A stretch of DNA of 7,980 bases. Source: JBGTIS01 sp041745535 (GTDB lineage Bacteria > Bacteroidota > Bacteroidia > Cytophagales > Cyclobacteriaceae). Position 1 is the first letter of the stretch; each line of letters opens with the position of its first letter. The stretch lies in assembly GCA_041745535.1 (NCBI GenBank), contig JBGTIS010000332.1, positions 1 through 7,980 of the forward strand, written 5' to 3'. Below the pieces are notes generated by a model that had not been told where the DNA came from, did no database searches, and worked only from the letters and a program-made list of their open reading frames with translations. Positions 7,108 to 7,980 of this stretch are shown here, piece after piece. The translations under genes and the position numbers were made by a program.

Positions 7108-7120
7108 CAGGAGCTTCCTG
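7108..7120. promoter_or_regulatory. Palindrome CAGGA-N3-TCCTG, copy 1 (candidate operator)
   Basis: CAGGA, spacer GCT, then TCCTG. The flanks ACCAGGA at the left and TCCTGAA at the right are shared with copy 2, 72 bases downstream. It lies 104 bases before the lipoprotein start codon. Repeated inverted repeats in a promoter region suggest a dimeric DNA-binding protein; which one is unknown. Confidence 0.4.
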
Positions 7121-7179
7121 AACATAAATTGCTGAAATTAGTTATAAAGTAGCCTGCTAACCCACTCACAAAAATCAAC

Positions 7180-7192
7180 CAGGATTATCCTG
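7180..7192. promoter_or_regulatory. Palindrome CAGGA-N3-TCCTG, copy 2 (candidate operator)
   Basis: CAGGA, spacer TTA, then TCCTG; with this spacer the symmetry extends to CAGGAT-T-ATCCTG. It shares ACCAGGA and TCCTGAA with copy 1. It ends 32 bases before the lipoprotein ATG, so it would overlap or follow the transcription start and could block transcription or form a hairpin in the leader. Confidence 0.4.
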
Positions 7193-7224
7193 AAATTTAA
7201 TTAAGCCAAATCCTTTATTTCTTT

Positions 7225-7980
7225 ATGAAGATATCATCCATCCTATTTTTTCTTCTCCTTACACTGAGTTGTACTCCGTCACATAAAGATTCTTCTGAAA
7301 CGGAAACTGCTACTGATAGTAATACTATGGTCGTCCCCGATAGCTGGATTAAAGAACGGGTAGACAAAGCCAGGCAAAAACTGGAAAGTACTCCCGAAGG
7401 CCGGAAAATCTGGCAGGCTATGGAAGTTCGTGGAGGCCTGTCGCACTGGTATGCCAACGGACCACTTGAATTCCACTTTAACTACCAGCCACTGGATGGT
7501 AAAACACCCAGAAATACCCTCCAGGTAAGCGATAACTGGTCATCAAAAGCCCGCCATTCGCTGGCTACCGATACTGCCATTCAGTTTGGCTGGGATGGGC
7601 AGCAGGCCTGGGCGTTGCCCGATACGTCAAAAATCGCATTTGATGTCCGTTTCTGGGCACTTACCCCTTACTATTTTGCAGGCATTCCTTTTGTATTTGC
7701 CGACGAAGGGGTTCGGTTAGAAAATGCAGGGCAGGATAACCTCAATAGTACCGCCTACGATTTGGTAAAAGTCACTTTTGGGGAAGGTGTGGGTGATGCC
7801 CCTGACGATTATTATGTTATTTACATCCATCCTGAAACACACCAGATAGGCGCCTTCCGATATGTGGTTTCCTATCCGGCTTATTTTCCTGATGGAGGCC
7901 ATAACCCTGAAAAGATCATGGTTTTGGAGGGTGAGCAAAACGCATCCGGCATTACCTTTCCTAAGGGTTACCAAACTTTC
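7225..7980 (+). CDS. Lipoprotein, DUF6503/LolA-like, 3' end cut by window edge
   Basis: From the ATG at 7225 the frame stays open for all 252 codons to the window end, and the stop lies beyond it. The N-terminus MKISSILFFLLLTLSC is a lipoprotein signal (Lys2, hydrophobic core, likely lipidated Cys16). A Ser/Asp/Glu/Thr-rich linker to about residue 35 follows, typical of exported Bacteroidota lipoproteins. The body contains WQAMEVRGGLSHW (63-75), a beta-rich stretch with FGWDGQQAW, then YDLVKVTFGEGVGDAPDDYY (178-197) and YIHPETHQIGAFRY (200-213). This pattern recalls the DUF6503 proteins of Bacteroidota, which have a LolA-like half-barrel fold. I recognise it from memory, so the family name is tentative. 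No enzymatic motif is evident, and a lipid- or ligand-binding envelope role is only a guess. It is divergent from the thioredoxin-family gene across 370 bases holding a duplicated palindrome. Confidence 0.85.
   Translation, partial: MKISSILFFLLLTLSCTPSHKDSSETETATDSNTMVVPDSWIKERVDKARQKLESTPEGRKIWQAMEVRGGLSHWYANGPLEFHFNYQPLDGKTPRNTLQVSDNWSSKARHSLATDTAIQFGWDGQQAWALPDTSKIAFDVRFWALTPYYFAGIPFVFADEGVRLENAGQDNLNSTAYDLVKVTFGEGVGDAPDDYYVIYIHPETHQIGAFRYVVSYPAYFPDGGHNPEKIMVLEGEQNASGITFPKGYQTF

Larger units (their letters stand above)
6855..7224. other. 370-base divergent intergenic region, no gene seen
   Basis: This stretch separates the leftward thioredoxin-family gene from the rightward lipoprotein gene. 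No credible coding frame, tRNA or known RNA was recognised. It contains a promoter candidate for the leftward gene, a long-loop inverted repeat (6940-7003), a 12-base palindrome (7056-7067) and two related 13-base palindromes (7108-7120 and 7180-7192). I could not find a well-spaced TTG/TAnnTTTG pair for the lipoprotein gene. Confidence 0.6.

Noticed and set aside
7215..7476. Short - strand open frames over the start of the lipoprotein gene.
   Set aside because: They overlap a clear signal peptide and coding frame on the + strand and show no domain features.

Overview
The window looks like chromosome from a member of the Bacteroidota, most likely a Cytophagales-type environmental bacterium. 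The evidence is AT-rich leaders without clear Shine-Dalgarno sequences, promoter-like TTG-N19/20-TAnnTTT pairs, several lipoprotein or Tat export signals, and protein types common in that phylum (single-cysteine Thioredoxin_9-like protein, NIPSNAP protein, PVC-type haem dehydrogenase). No RNA gene, insertion sequence, phage gene or CRISPR array was seen.

Left part (1-5180): the 3' two thirds of a NIPSNAP-family gene on the + strand converge on a three-gene cluster on the - strand. In transcription order this cluster is a large lipoprotein with a propeller-type dehydrogenase domain and a C-terminal cytochrome c (start 5180), a Tat-exported TIM-barrel sugar isomerase/epimerase-like protein (start 2551) and a cytoplasmic SDR oxidoreductase (start 1471). 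The gaps of 73 and 21 bases suggest one operon. The likely theme is oxidative carbohydrate or polyol catabolism: oxidation outside the cytoplasm with electrons passed to haem c, rearrangement or cleavage by the TIM-barrel enzyme, then an NAD(P)-dependent step in the cytoplasm. The substrate cannot be read from the sequence.

Middle (5181-6111): a 235-base divergent intergenic region separates the operon from a Crp/Fnr-family regulator on the + strand. It holds a 19-base interrupted palindrome on the operon side and a Bacteroidota-type promoter candidate on the regulator side. The regulator is a plausible but unproven controller of the operon. A weak hairpin followed by T residues overlaps its stop codon. 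The roughly 120 bases after it (6112-6231) show nothing else convincing.

Right part (6232-7980): a thioredoxin-family gene on the - strand is broken by a one-base frameshift near 6403-6406. The remaining 50 or so codons are intact in another frame, down to a stop at 6232. A 370-base divergent intergenic region follows, with no gene but several inverted repeats, including two copies of CAGGA-N3-TCCTG 72 bases apart. After it comes a lipoprotein gene (start 7225) that stays open for 252 codons and runs off the window end. It resembles the DUF6503/LolA-like lipoproteins of Bacteroidota.

Most of the window is ordinary accessory metabolism. The items most worth a second look are the frameshifted thioredoxin gene, the duplicated palindrome in front of the lipoprotein gene, and the operon-regulator arrangement with its palindrome. 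I found no clear sign of a wholly new system.
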